Shown here in pieces: positions 32,402-43,030 of a stretch of 64,000 nucleotides of DNA. Each line of letters starts with the position of its first letter. Position 1 is the stretch's first letter. This DNA is from Galaxea fascicularis (taxonomy: Eukaryota; Cnidaria; Anthozoa; Scleractinia; Euphylliidae). Below the pieces are notes generated by a model. The model made no database searches. It worked only from the letters and a program-made list of their open reading frames with translations, and was not told the origin of the DNA. A program made the position numbers and the translations under genes. The stretch is from assembly GCA_948470475.1 (NCBI GenBank), contig OX419336.1, positions 14,350,979 to 14,414,978 on the forward strand, written 5' to 3'.

Positions 32402-34532
32402 TCTGTAGGTACCCGAGCACAGAATACGTCATCAAGCTCTAGATAAATTAATGCTATTTAACTACATAATTAATGCAAATCCGCGCCTCCTACTGCGGTC
32501 AACAACTACATAATTAACGTAAATCTGCGCTCCTACTACAGTGAACACCTATTGCTACATACATGAGCTGTCCACTACCCATACGTCTACAGGTCAACGA
32601 GTCCACAAGTCTACAGGTCCACCAGTCAACACCTCCTGCTACATACGTGATAGACATTCTGTCCACAACCCACAGGTCCACACCTCCTGCTACATACATG
32701 GTTGATTTTCTGTCCACAACCCACAACCCACACTTGTTACGATATACAATTTACACATTCTGTATACAACTCACAGGTTCACGTAAGTACATATTCACTG
32801 GATGATGGTGGCTTAATCATTAAGACGATTTGTTTATGGCCCTCAGTCCGTAGACTGCTGACAGCCGGGTTCTCTAAAGGTCACTTTGACTAGTGTTTAG
32901 TCATAGCGAATGCAAAAGGGTGGCATAATTCCTGCTGAATTTCGAGAGAAAAACGGTCTGCCAGCAGTCTATGCGGTAAAACTTGTTCTGTCTTTTGTTT
33001 CTTTTGTTTTAAGTCATTTGTGCTCCGGTACTTGCAGAGCGTACCTACAATTTACAATTCTATGGTAAGGTTCAAAGCAGTTTTTTTGGGGTGGTATTTC
33101 ATATAATAATTTATGGAAACATTGAAAAAGAAATTGTTTGTTAAAATAACCAATGCTGTGGTATCATCAGAAGAAATAAAAGAACGGAATACCGTAATGA
33201 TTCTTTTATGCGGCCTCTTTCAAATTAGCACCCCCTTTCGAATAAGCAACTGCTTCAAATGAGTTTATCAATAACCACCACTATTCTGATATTCTAATTT
33301 TACAGCACTGTCACAGTATGTATCGAAGGTTCATCGTCCTTAATTGCTCACGTATGTTATGTCGCATTACAAAACGAGTGGTCTTCCTCTGACGTTCTCA
33401 GCTATTTAAATATGTCCAGGTGAGCGCCCTGTCTTGAATAAGCGCCCTCCCTTAGGGTGTCAAAAGGAAATAAGTACCCCGGGTGCGAAATGGGTGCTAT
33501 GCTATGGGTGGGGTAAAAACTTTCGTAGCTCATTGGTGCTTGTTTGTTAGATATGATGAAAGCTTTAGCTGTTCGAGAGCAAGTTTGCTATTTCATAAAA
33601 GAAAAAGAACAAAATAAAATTACATTAACCCATTTAAGTCCAATGTGCCCCCATGTGACCCCATGCGCCCTGGCAGACCGACCTGCCTTCTGCCGCCTGT
33701 GACGCCATCAGTTTGAACGGTCAAGCGTAGTTTTGTTGACTAACGTGTTTATCATAGCGAGATCTTTGAAACCATACCAGATTGAGCATGATTCAGTCAA
33801 GGGGGGCCAAACAAAAAGGCAAAAAGCCAAGCCACATGAACGCAAAAATTCCTATAAAAATCTGCCCCCACCACCCACTTACCTTTCCTTTCATCAAATC
33901 CTAGGATCCTAAACGCTTTTCCAGAACCTTTTCCCACCAAAACAAAGCCCACTCAATACCCAGCAAAAGCCCAAAGAAAATGAGGCAAAAAGAACGGGAA
34001 AAGAGGGAAGAGGAGAAAGCGAAAAGCAAAAGTCAAGACTGCTGTGCCACTTTTCAACCCATCTCGAAATTTTGCTTTCTGCGCATGCCCGTACTCTGAA
34101 AGCTAATGTTTTGCATCTGGAGCAGAAGGCCGCGTAGTCCACGAACTGTCAACGGTTTTGTGGTGAGTTCTAGCTCCTAATTGCTAGATAGTGGCAAGAA
34201 AATGACTCGACTAGCTTGAAAACATGATTTTCGGCGAAAGTTCCAGATGCCAATGGGTTAATTCAAGCACAGCACAGCAGGTTTTTTTGTAATTCACTGT
34301 TTTTATAAGCTTAATGACAATAACTTTACGTAATGTAGCTACATTTCTTACTTCATATCAGAAAACTCAACAGACATTTACAAGAAGCAACATACGCTTC
34401 ACATAGCTTGTTACAGATCACTGTTCTAACAAAATCCAAACTTGTTGACCTTGAAAATGTATAACGGTAGTGTCTGCTAAACTGTAACCAAATCAAATTT
34501 AACATTTCATCATTTTGTTTCATAATCTATCA
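32402..34532 (+). repeat. left long inverted repeat arm
   Basis: Complementary to 41514-43030 over its length apart from the MITE. Near the tip, at 32540-32780, partial repeats of CTCCTGCTACATAC and CTGTCCACAACCCAC form an irregular minisatellite that also exists in the other arm with a different copy arrangement. Confidence 0.85.
33625..34261. mobile_element. TTAA-flanked MITE (piggyBac-like), 629 bp
   Basis: TTAA at 33625-33628 and 34258-34261 flanks an element that starts CCCATTTAAGTCCAATG and ends CCAATGGG. The other arm of the host element shows the empty site with a single TTAA in matching context. That is direct evidence of the insertion and of its target duplication. No coding capacity was seen. 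Confidence 0.95.
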
Positions 34533-35100
34533 GTTAATCAATTAATTAATTATAATTTATACACTGTCAGTTCACCTCAACCAAGTGCCCAGGTGCTTAC
34601 TTCAATTTTTATATTTTCCCTAATAATACAATGTATGTAGTAACAATATTATTTTTGAATGTTCATATTTCTTTAAGTTTCAATCAGATCGCCACAAAAC
34701 TATATCCTTAACATTAACGAACAACAAATTGACGTAATTTGCTGAATAAACCAATTTGAGATTAACTCTAGCCTTAACATGTATGGCCAGGTAGCAGCTC
34801 TTGGAAGGTCTTGCATAAATAGCTTGATACCCTTTCACAGAACAACGGAACAGACAACAGAAACAATGCCCCTAGCCCTAAAACAATAACAACTACTACA
34901 CTCAGGCGAATGACAAGCTTACAAGAGCTTGTAGATTTAGCCTAAATTTTTTGGCAAAATAGCTTAGTCATATGGAAACAAAAGCCACAAGTAATCATAA
35001 GAAAATGGTCCCAATGTTTTGCACATATACTACAAATAGTGTAAATCATGACATGTAGTATTGTTGGTCCAGACCATTTAACTTTTTCCTTTAAAATAAC
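34533..35100. other. no gene recognised
   Basis: AT-rich sequence between the left arm and the 3' end of the minus-strand DDE-OTU-CXC gene, presumably 3' UTR. Confidence 0.4.
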
Positions 35101-35397
35101 TTACAGATCATTTTCAGACAAATTCTTTGCAACCTGAATGAGGTAAAACTGCCTGAAAAGTACTGCTTGATCCTTAATAGATTCAATTTTTCTGGTTATT
35201 GACTTTTCTGTCTTATTGGAGATAGGAACATTGATTTCTTTGGCAGAATCAGCAGTGGACACTATGTTATTAAAGACTTTACATACATCAGAATCAGCTG
35301 CCTCTCCTAACCTTTCTATCAGCAGGTCTTCAATAACTTCAACAAGGATATGTTCCAGCTTTGTCCACTTTGGTTCCACAGGTCTTTCGTCGTTTCT

Positions 35398-35901
35398 TTA
35401 CATAAATTTCAAGCTGTTTGTCTCTACATTTTCTAGCACATGACTCTCATTTTGATCACAGTCTGGCCTTTTACCAATTGAATTGCAGCAGTTGTAGCAT
35501 CTACACAAGTTTGTGCATGCCTTGAAAGCCCTGTAGCAAGGGCATAGTGTTCGACGCTCTCCAGGTACCTGGAAACAGAATGCCTTTGAAGCACTGTTAA
35601 TTGAATCACCTTCAGGTTGTACTTTTCTTTTCTTTGCTGCTCCCCTTCCACAGGCACAGCCTTTGGTTTCTTCTTTCTGTGAACCAGGACTGCTTTCACT
35701 TGCATGTTTACAACTTTGGACAGGATCACGTCCAGTGTCGGTTGTATTCACCACTTCTACAATTGGGTCATAGTGTCCACTGTCCAAATGATTAAAGACA
35801 AGGTATAAAGTTTGATGGGTGCAAATCTTCTTAAAAGTGGAAATTGGGATACGAGGAAAGTTCTCCATTGATGTGAACAGGACCATGTTCACTCTCAACA
35901 C
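35398..35901 (-). pseudogene. OTU C-terminal strand and CXC-like Cys-rich domain of copy 2
   Basis: After the catalytic-His strand (HLDSGHYDPI) comes a basic Ser/Lys-rich linker (KGCACGRGAAKKRKV) and a Cys cluster CPCYRAFKACTNLCRCYNC. Its spacing resembles tesmin/TSO1 CXC zinc modules that bind DNA. The stretch ends at 35398 with a stop, and the next block resumes in another frame with EPKWTKLEHILVEVIEDLL. Confidence 0.65.
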
Positions 35902-36013
35902 GTTTGTGAACTACAAAGCCATTACATTGCCTATTTCCCCACTGTAAACACCAAGTTTCTTGAAGTTCTTCACTTGCTCTTCATATTCAACAACATCATT
36001 ACTGATATAACCC

Positions 36014-36520
36014 TCATAGGTTGCTGTGTTTTCTAATAGCTTGTATATCATTAAATTTCGCAAACCAGCCACAGCAATTTTGTGTTCCTGGTAGCAGAGT
36101 ATGAAATTCAATTGCTTGCAAATGACTAATAACCTCTGAATTCCCTGAAGATACCACCTGCTTCAGCTGAAAAATCACACTCGAAAATGAACAATCATCA
36201 TCAGGTGCAACCTGTATTCTGGTAAAGTTGTAGCTAGAAAGAACATTTTCAAGCTTACTGGCACTGTCACATGCAACATGGGATGACATACTTCCAAAAC
36301 CAAGCAATGCATAGGTTGCAATTAAATAGAAGTGATCAGAACTTACAGCACTATTCACAATTTCTGGTAAATTAGTTGTTAGAAAATATAGGTTGAGGGC
36401 ACGTGTAAATGCTTCATTCTCAATATCCTTCACATCACTAGCATGTTCTTCCTCACTTTCAGTAGTGCGTTCACCAGTTTCTAAGGTATCATCAAAAGCC
36501 CTTCCCATGATATCTTGCAT
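36014..36520 (-). pseudogene. OTU cysteine-protease domain of copy 2, first part
   Basis: The open stretch begins MQDIMGRAFDDTLETGE, with an acidic linker, then a helical region and VAPDDDCSFSSVIFQL. D-D-D-C-S-F fits the OTU nucleophile motif. The domain continues after a frame change near 36060 into GWFAKFNDIQ and, at 35901-35740, into LYLVFNHLDSGHYDPI with the catalytic His. Removal of ubiquitin-like modifiers is the family activity. Its use by a transposon is inference. Confidence 0.65.
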
Positions 36521-38407
36521 TTCACTTAAGGAATTACTCTACTGTTCATAAGCTGCACGAAGAAATGCCATACAATTGGTTCGCTCTTTTGAAATTCCAA
36601 TTCCAAATTTTTCTTTTATAAGGCTAGTTTGGCCATTCAAAAGCTCTGCTTTTCTAGAGGTTATAGGAGGCAACACCTTTGCCTTAGACCCTTTCTTCCT
36701 GGCAGCTTGTTTCTCATTCCACTTGTGCAGAAAGGATGTCAGAGGAGCTACTGCCAAAGCAACACCTACACGTTCTTTAGATGCCGCCTGTTGGAGGCAC
36801 TTATGTAAGTTTTCATTCCTCTCACTTCCACAGACCACTGGAATATAAGAAAGACAACCTTTATGGACATGTTTCTTAAGTTCTCAATTTCCTTTATTGC
36901 TGCTACTGTAAGTACTGCTTGATTCCCATGCGAGATATCTTTCCATGTTCTTAAAAACCTGTTTATGTTGTCAAGGATGAGCTGTGGTGAAGGCGTTGGT
37001 GAAGTACGTTTCTCTTCAGCATCTGATAGGTCACGAAAAACAAGCCTGAATGCTTCACAGCAGCGATAGGCAAAGGGGTGTCGTTTTGGTATACACTTCA
37101 CAACCCGCTGTACAGCATGGAACAAATCCAATTTCACTAACATTTCTGTACCAAAAACAACTTGCAATTTTCCCCTCCATGCACAAAAGTTATCAATAAT
37201 GCAAAGTTTTACATTGTTATGTTGCTCATGAAATCTGCCTCTTAAATCCTGAAGAAGATCTCTAACATTGTCAAATGCAGTTCCTTTGGTCAGTTGCCAT
37301 GCTAAGACTATCCATTTTCATTTAGAATACAGAACTTAAAATCATACTGCTTTTCCCATTTTTTGTCAGACTGATGCAGTAGTCCAATGTTAGCTGCAAC
37401 TTTAAAGGCGTGGTCACATGAAATCCAGGTTGCACCAGTTTGTGCCATGCACTGTGTGCAAAGCATTTCGTTTAGTTGATAATCATGAATTATACATTGA
37501 CAAATGAAATCATTACTGGGAACTTTCAGATCATCTGGCATTGCTTTAGGAAAATGTGAATTGGTGCTTCCATTTGAATTAATCTGTTGTGGCTGACAAC
37601 TGTTCATTTCGTTTTCGAACACCTCTCTCCTTTCCTCGAAATATTCGAGATGTTGTTGCCCGATTAGGCGCTCGATTTGTTCAATTTTCATTCCTCTGCT
37701 GCTATACAAAACGATATTCTTGTAAAGGTCGCGTGTTATTCCACTAACATGGCTTAGTAACAAGGACAACTGTTCCTGACAGGGGAAACATTAAAGGATG
37801 CAATTATCATGTGCCACTATTTCATGGTCATTACGGCATCTGTATACTCGACTAACCAAGTAAGTGACACCATTACGAGAAAACAACAGTCTAGGAGCAT
37901 TTCTGTCATTTCTTCCATCTTTCCAGTATGCAGGCCGAAGGCAAACTCCTGCAACATCGCATTGTGGGGAAGTCAAAAGCCCACTTTGTAGGGTTTGCTG
38001 TGAAACTGGATCCCGTAAAGAAAAGTATTGGGCTCAGATAATGGTATGGGTCTCCAAAACGAGAGTTCAAGCTCGACCCGAACCACAGTGGTGGAGGCTC
38101 CACAATAAAGGGTGGTATATCTCCAGCGACTTCCTTAAGTACATCCTGTATGTAACTGTAATGTTCTTCTTTGTGAGAGACACAGTCAACGATCTGCAAT
38201 GATCCATGGAGAACGATTAAGACGATTAATATTAAAAAAGGGAATGGCGGCCATCTTTGAAACTGACAAGCTTCATGCAACTCCCACTCATGCAACCACA
38301 TGTGCGTCGCGCAGTAGTGATGTGCTGTTCCCAGAGAGCAATGTGCAAGGCCTTCTATTATCTGATCTTTACCCTCACTCGAATGAGGTATTTTCCCACG
38401 CTCCGCG

Positions 38408-39113
38408 ATGGCTTCTCCACCAAAGAGTAAAATAGCCCAAGATGTAATCCTCAATGTCGCTAAGGAGGCCTCTAAAGTTGAAATGCCTTGGGCAGATGTA
38501 GCACCGTTTTTTGTCGAGTGGATTGAGGAATTTTCGTGAGCCCACAATGTGGTGAAGGAAATGATGTTTATGGCAATGCACCTGAGTATTGCTGCTCTAC
38601 TCGCATCTTCGTCAAGCCATCCCTGCAAGATCCATACAGCGAGAATTTCAGCCTTTTACCCTGTGCGTCTCCCCTCCATCGTCAGGTAAAAGTCAAGTGT
38701 TTAAGTACGGAGCGAAAATCCCCCTTTCCCACGTTGAGAATGTCAATGAAGGTGCCTGTATTTTGCTGGACAAGTTTACGGATGCTGTTCTAAGGAAGCA
38801 CCTTCTGAAGTATGCAGGACTAGCAGCGATTATCAAAGACGAGATGTATGATACTCTCCGGGCTATCATTGCCGAGAAGGAGGTAGGAACTCTTTGCCGC
38901 CTGTATGATGGTGACTCTCTAACCTCACACCTTGGGAACAATTCATTACATGTCAGCACTGAACAAACTTCTCTAGAGCTTGGAGGATTTATACAGGTAA
39001 CAAACTTTTTGTCCGAAGTTTATCCAGCCATGGTTTCTTCACAAAATGGATTTGACAAGCGTTTCCTTTATTCTGTTGTCAAGCCAAAGGCCATGACCAG
39101 AAAAGAAACAAAG
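38408..39113 (+). pseudogene. DUF3987-like P-loop protein gene
   Basis: The start MASPPKSKIAQDVIL leads to VEMPWADVAPFFVEWIEEFS, an in-frame TGA at 38537, then AHNVVKEMMFMAMHLSIAAL. After a frame change near 38620 come the P-loop-like SPPSSGKSQVFKYG, KDEMYDTL, GTLCRLYDGDS, LGGFIQVTNFL and GFDKRFLYSV, ending at an AAAG|GTAATA donor (39113/39114). The family is an uncharacterised ATPase-like one that I recall as repeated in cnidarians. It is divergent from the DDE-OTU gene in the same element, with which it may share a promoter (37991-38407). Later exons appear lost to retroelement insertions. Confidence 0.6.
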
Positions 39114-39327
39114 GTAATATTAAAAGAGACCGATCATTTATGTCCGCAAGAAGGGGGGGCCTGGGGGAAAAGGGGTCTTTAGGAGTGCACTTTTAAGGGT
39201 GTGATCTTTATGCTGCAGTCCCTTTATCAAGTTGTAGGGGAAGCCCAGGGTACAAGAGAGTAGAAATACAGCCATTGAGTTTAATACACTTTAATGGCGG
39301 AACCATATTTATAGTTATCAACTGGCT

Positions 39328-39660
39328 GTGATTATGTATAAAATCCATAATAATCTTTCCCCATTGTACCTGAAGCGGATTTTTACAACCACATCAACCA
39401 TACACACACGCAATCTTATCCATTATTGTAAACCGGATTGTTCTTCTTTTCACATGCCAGCTCATTTTGTCACCAACTCATTAGTACTTGTGTGTAATTT
39501 TCCTGCAATTACATAATCTCTAGACTTCATATCTATCACCTTTCCACATATTTAAGATCTTGTAACCGACTTAGTTTCAGCCAAGTATTTCTTAGGTTGC
39601 ACTGTGAACACTGAAGAAGCCCGAAGGGTGAAACGTTTGTTCCCTACATGAAATATGGAC
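39328..39660 (+). pseudogene. retroelement 3' fragment (LINE RT C-terminus-like)
   Basis: MYKIHNNLSPLYLKRIF and the residues after it resemble the C-terminal region of non-LTR reverse transcriptases. A downstream CTGAAGAAGCCCGAAGGGTG-AAACG word resembles retroelement 3' ends. Both borders are unclear. Confidence 0.4.
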
Positions 39661-39712
39661 CTGTGAGTGGTTTGCTTTTGACTTCATTTTTCATTCAACC
39701 TATATTTATATA

Positions 39713-39873
39713 TGTTACAGGTTAAATTTGATCTCAGGTGATTTTTGATTTAACCTAGATGAAAATGAAATTTCTTTATCTTCTCATGAATAATTAGGAT
39801 AAGGAGACAAAGGAATTTCATTTTGACCTAGGTTAAATAAAAAATAACCTGAGATTAATTTTAACCTGTAACA
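39713..39873. mobile_element. foldback MITE, 161 bp, in a (TA)n tract
   Basis: Arms of about 62 bp start TGTTACAGGTTAAATTTGAT and end with its near-complement. The flanks are TATATA on both sides, with a 20-bp (TA)n on the right, so the duplication length cannot be read. Confidence 0.85.
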
Positions 39874-39899
39874 TATATATATATATATATATATATTGG

Positions 39900-40735
39900 T
39901 CAACCAAACGAAGGACTCCCAGTAAGAGGATCCAAAGGATTCAGTGTCTTCTCCAAGATTTATAACTGTATATGAAGATGAGGACGAAGACGAACTCTTG
40001 ACTGTTCTGGCTTTAACAAAAAACGACGTTTTAGCTGTTCGGCCTTCCTCAGAGTTAAAAACTAAAAATTATTTTCAATGGTTGTGAGTTACAAAAGCAG
40101 CAACTTATATATCAAGCAAAAATATTAAAATTAGGGTTACATAATAAAACAAAGGTCTAAATTGCAAGGTGAGCAAATTACGTAAGAGTTGAATACAGGT
40201 GGCAAGGAAGAAAATCAAGCCTAATTAATGTTCATTCTGCAGTAACAGGTTCCCCATTGAGGGCCTCTGACTGAATGTAATTAAGCAAAAATCATAACAG
40301 GATCCCAAGAAAGGGCCATTAAATCACAGTAATAACCTCCCTTCCCAAAGCCCCTGAATGAAAAGCTGATGACAAACACAACAGAATCCCTAAAATGAGT
40401 TCCTGAACCCAGAAATAAACTAACAACTTCGTCCATCGCGATAATGGCTAAAAATATATTTGGAAAATGGTACATCACAAATACTCAATTGTAATAATTA
40501 ATGCAGTGTTTTGATCTAAATTCCCGCCTTTTATTTGAGAAATTTCATGCTCAGAATTATTAAAATGGATGGCTAATTCACAAGTTCTTTTGTTCTTGAG
40601 CATGTTGGACTTGTGATTACGGAATCGTACTTTAAATTCGTTTGAGGTGGAGCCTACATATTGTAATTCTGAACATGAAATTAACAAAGAACAGTCAAGA
40701 GTTCGTCTTCGTCCTCATCTTCGTATACAGTTATG
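39900..40735 (-). mobile_element. Penelope-like element fragment
   Basis: A GIY-YIG endonuclease remnant (40475-40687, minus) is followed toward lower coordinates by an AT-rich 3' part. It ends with a GAAGGCCGAACAGCT-like hairpin region near 40045 on the minus strand, as in Penelope-like elements. Inverted copies of about 45 bp (ATGAAGATGAGGACGAAGAC and on) bound it at about 39963-40008 and 40691-40735. The reverse transcriptase is absent. Confidence 0.65.
40475..40687 (-). pseudogene. GIY-YIG endonuclease fragment of a Penelope-like element
   Basis: LQYVGSTSNEFKVRFRNHKS matches the second half of the GIY-YIG motif (Y-V-G-S-T) and the catalytic Arg helix of Penelope endonucleases. LKNKRTCELAIHFNN follows. 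The first GIY strand is missing, so the domain is truncated at its N-terminus. Confidence 0.75.
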
Positions 40736-40740
40736 TATAT

Positions 40741-41513
40741 ACATACCGGTACATCAAATTTGAAATAGACCTCTCACTTTTTGTTGAGGGACTACTATAA
40801 CTGACAGTGTATGAGAAATTTAAATCTAATGATGCAAATGTGGTGTTATAAAGAGTCCTGTTTATAATCCCTCCCCCCTCCCCAAACCCATTCCCGGTTA
40901 TAAGCCTCACTAGTTCAAAATGAAATGAATTTGATTAGCTATGACGAAAGCAGAGTACCAAAAAGCTATTTTGATCAACATTGCTGTAGCTCATTTCAAA
41001 ACGATTTCTTATTCCACTAAGAAACCACACCACCCTCAACCCCTGTGTCATGATTTGCACTATTTGTAGTATATGTGCAAACCATCAGGGAACATTTTGT
41101 TATGATTACTTGTGGCTCTGCTTCCACACGATCAAACAATTTTTCCACAAAATTAATTGTTAACTTATGTCAACAACCCCCCTACCAATTAAGATCCAGG
41201 GCTTATAAGCAGCGATTTATGGTATTGGGTTTGCAGTTTACCAGGCACTGTTTTCCTTTATTTTCAGAGTCAGTAGGTTATAAATTTCTGTCCATTATTC
41301 ATGCCATTGATGTACAATATTGCACAAGATGTGAGGCTAAATGTTAAGGCTTATATTTTTCTCACTTGGGTTCATTTTATCAGGGTTGATTTTTGGTTCA
41401 TAATTGATTTGGAAACAGGCTAGAGTTTTGATTTGATGGAAACTCCAGGAAATATGAAAATTCAAAGCTAATACATGTTTCTTGCAAATCATATTTCTTG
41501 AAGACGATTCCCT
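40741..41513. other. no gene recognised
   Basis: Interior of the 10.6-kb element between the Penelope fragment and the right arm. Only short open frames. It may hold lost 3' exons of the DUF3987-like gene, but nothing can be read. Confidence 0.4.
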
Positions 41514-43030
41514 TTCTGATAGATTATGAAACAAAATCATGAAAGGTTAAATTTCATTTGGTTACAGTTTAGCAGAAACCACCGTTATACATTTTCAAGG
41601 TCAACAAGTTTGGATTTTGTTAGAACAGTGATCTGTAACAAGCTATGTGAAGTGTATGTTGCTTCTTGTAATTAACCAAATAAATATGTCTGTTATATCA
41701 GTTGAGTTTTCTGATATGAAGTAAGAAATGTAGCTACATTATGTAAAGTTATTGTCATTAAGCTTATAAAAACAGTGAATTACAAAAAAAACGTGCTGTG
41801 CTGTGCTTGAATTAATGTAGTTTTTTTCATTTTGTTCTTTTTCTTTTATGAAATAGCAAACTTGCTCTCGAACAGCTAAAGCTTTCATCATATCTAACAA
41901 ACAAGCACCAATGATCTACGAAAGTTTTTACACCACCCATAGCATAGCACCCATTTCGCACCCGGGGCACTTATTTCCTTTTAACACCCCAAGGGAGGGC
42001 GCTTATTCAGGGCACTCACCTGGACATATTTAAATAGCTGAGAACGTCAGAGGAAGACCACTCGTTTTGTAATGCGACATAACATACGTGAGCAATTAAG
42101 GACGATGAACCTTCCATACGTACTGTGACGGCGCTGGAAAATTAGAATATCAGAATAGTGGTGGTTATTGATAAAAACACTTTTGAAGCAGTCGCTTATT
42201 CGAAAGGGGGCGCTAATTTGAAAGAGGCCGCATAAAAGAATCATTACGGTATTCTGTTCTTTTATTTCTTCTGATGATAATACAGTGTTGGTTATTTTAA
42301 CGAACAATTTCTTTTTCAATTGTAAATTTTAGGTTCCTTCTGCAAGTACCGGAGCACAAATAACTTAAAACAAAAGAAACAAATTTTACCGCATCGACTG
42401 CTGGCAGACCGTTTTTCTCTCGAAATTCAGCAGGAATTATACCACTCTTTTGCGTTTGCTATGACTAAACACTAGTCAAAGTGACCTTTAGAGAACCCGG
42501 CTGTCAGCAGTCTACGGACTGAGGGCCATAAAAAAATCTTCTTAATGATTAAGCCACCATCATTCAGTGAATATGTACTTACGTGAACCTGTGGGTTGTA
42601 TACAGAATGTGTAAATTGTATATCGTAACAAGTGTGGATCTGTGGGATGTGGGTTGTGGACAGAAAATCAACCATGTATGTAGCAGGAGGTGCGGGTTGT
42701 GGACAGAATATCTATCATGTATGTAGCAGGAGGTGTGGACCTGTGGACCTGAGGACCTGTGGATTGTGAACAGAATGTCTATCACGTATGTAGCAGGAGG
42801 TGTGGACTGCTGGACCTGTAGACCTGTGGACTCACTGACCTGTAGACGTATGGGTAGTGGACAGCTCATGTATGTAGCAATAGGTGTTCACTATAGTAGG
42901 AGTGCGGATTTAAGTTAATTATGTAGTTGTTGACCACAGAAGGGGGCGCAGATTTCTGTTAATTATGTAGTTAAACAGGATTGATTTATCTCGAGCTTGA
43001 TGATGTATTCTGTGCTCTGGTACCTACAGA
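41514..43030 (-). repeat. right long inverted repeat arm
   Basis: Complement of the left arm. It keeps the uninterrupted site ACATTAATTCAA (read on the minus strand near 41810) into which a MITE inserted in the left arm. Confidence 0.85.

Larger units (their letters stand above)
35101..37990 (-). pseudogene. DDE transposase-OTU protease-CXC fusion gene, copy 2
   Basis: Reading down from 37990 the blocks are: an N-terminal Cys/His region (CDVAGVCLRPAYW, YRCRNDHEIVAHD); SHVSGITRDLYKNIV; a transposase core with D in TWISCDHAFKV, D in a CIIDNF-type strand near 37200 and LVKLDLFHAVQRVVK; HVHKGCLSYIP followed by GSERNENLHK, a likely third acidic site; an OTU domain (APDDDCSF with the nucleophile Cys, HLDSGHYDPI with the catalytic His); a CXC-like Cys cluster (LCPCYRAFKACTNLCRCYNC); and a helical tail. 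The gene is probably the mobility gene of the 10.6-kb element. Frame changes near 37310, 36860, 36540 and 35400 make this copy doubtful, but all key residues remain. Confidence 0.7.
32402..43030. mobile_element. 10.6-kb element with about 1.5-kb inverted repeats
   Basis: The ends TCTGTAGGTACCCGAGCACA (32402) and its near-complement (43030) begin long arms, 32402-34532 and 41514-43030. The left arm is longer only because a 629-bp MITE lies in it. The interior carries a minus-strand DDE-OTU-CXC gene and a plus-strand DUF3987-like gene transcribed divergently, plus Penelope and LINE fragments and a foldback MITE. No target duplication was found. The insertion point is inside a THAP transposase gene. 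Confidence 0.75.

Noticed and set aside
32514..32805. Open frames on both strands near the arm tip, matched by 42579-42918
   Set aside because: Their similarity comes from the inverted repeat at DNA level. The sequence is an irregular minisatellite without protein-like conservation.
37906..38628. 240-codon open frame on the minus strand
   Set aside because: It lies opposite the DUF3987-like coding sequence and across the start of the DDE-OTU gene. It has no recognisable domain, and the conserved blocks are in the other frames.
39871..39895. Microsatellite as a separate functional feature
   Set aside because: A short (TA)n beside a foldback MITE. It is most simply the insertion site sequence.
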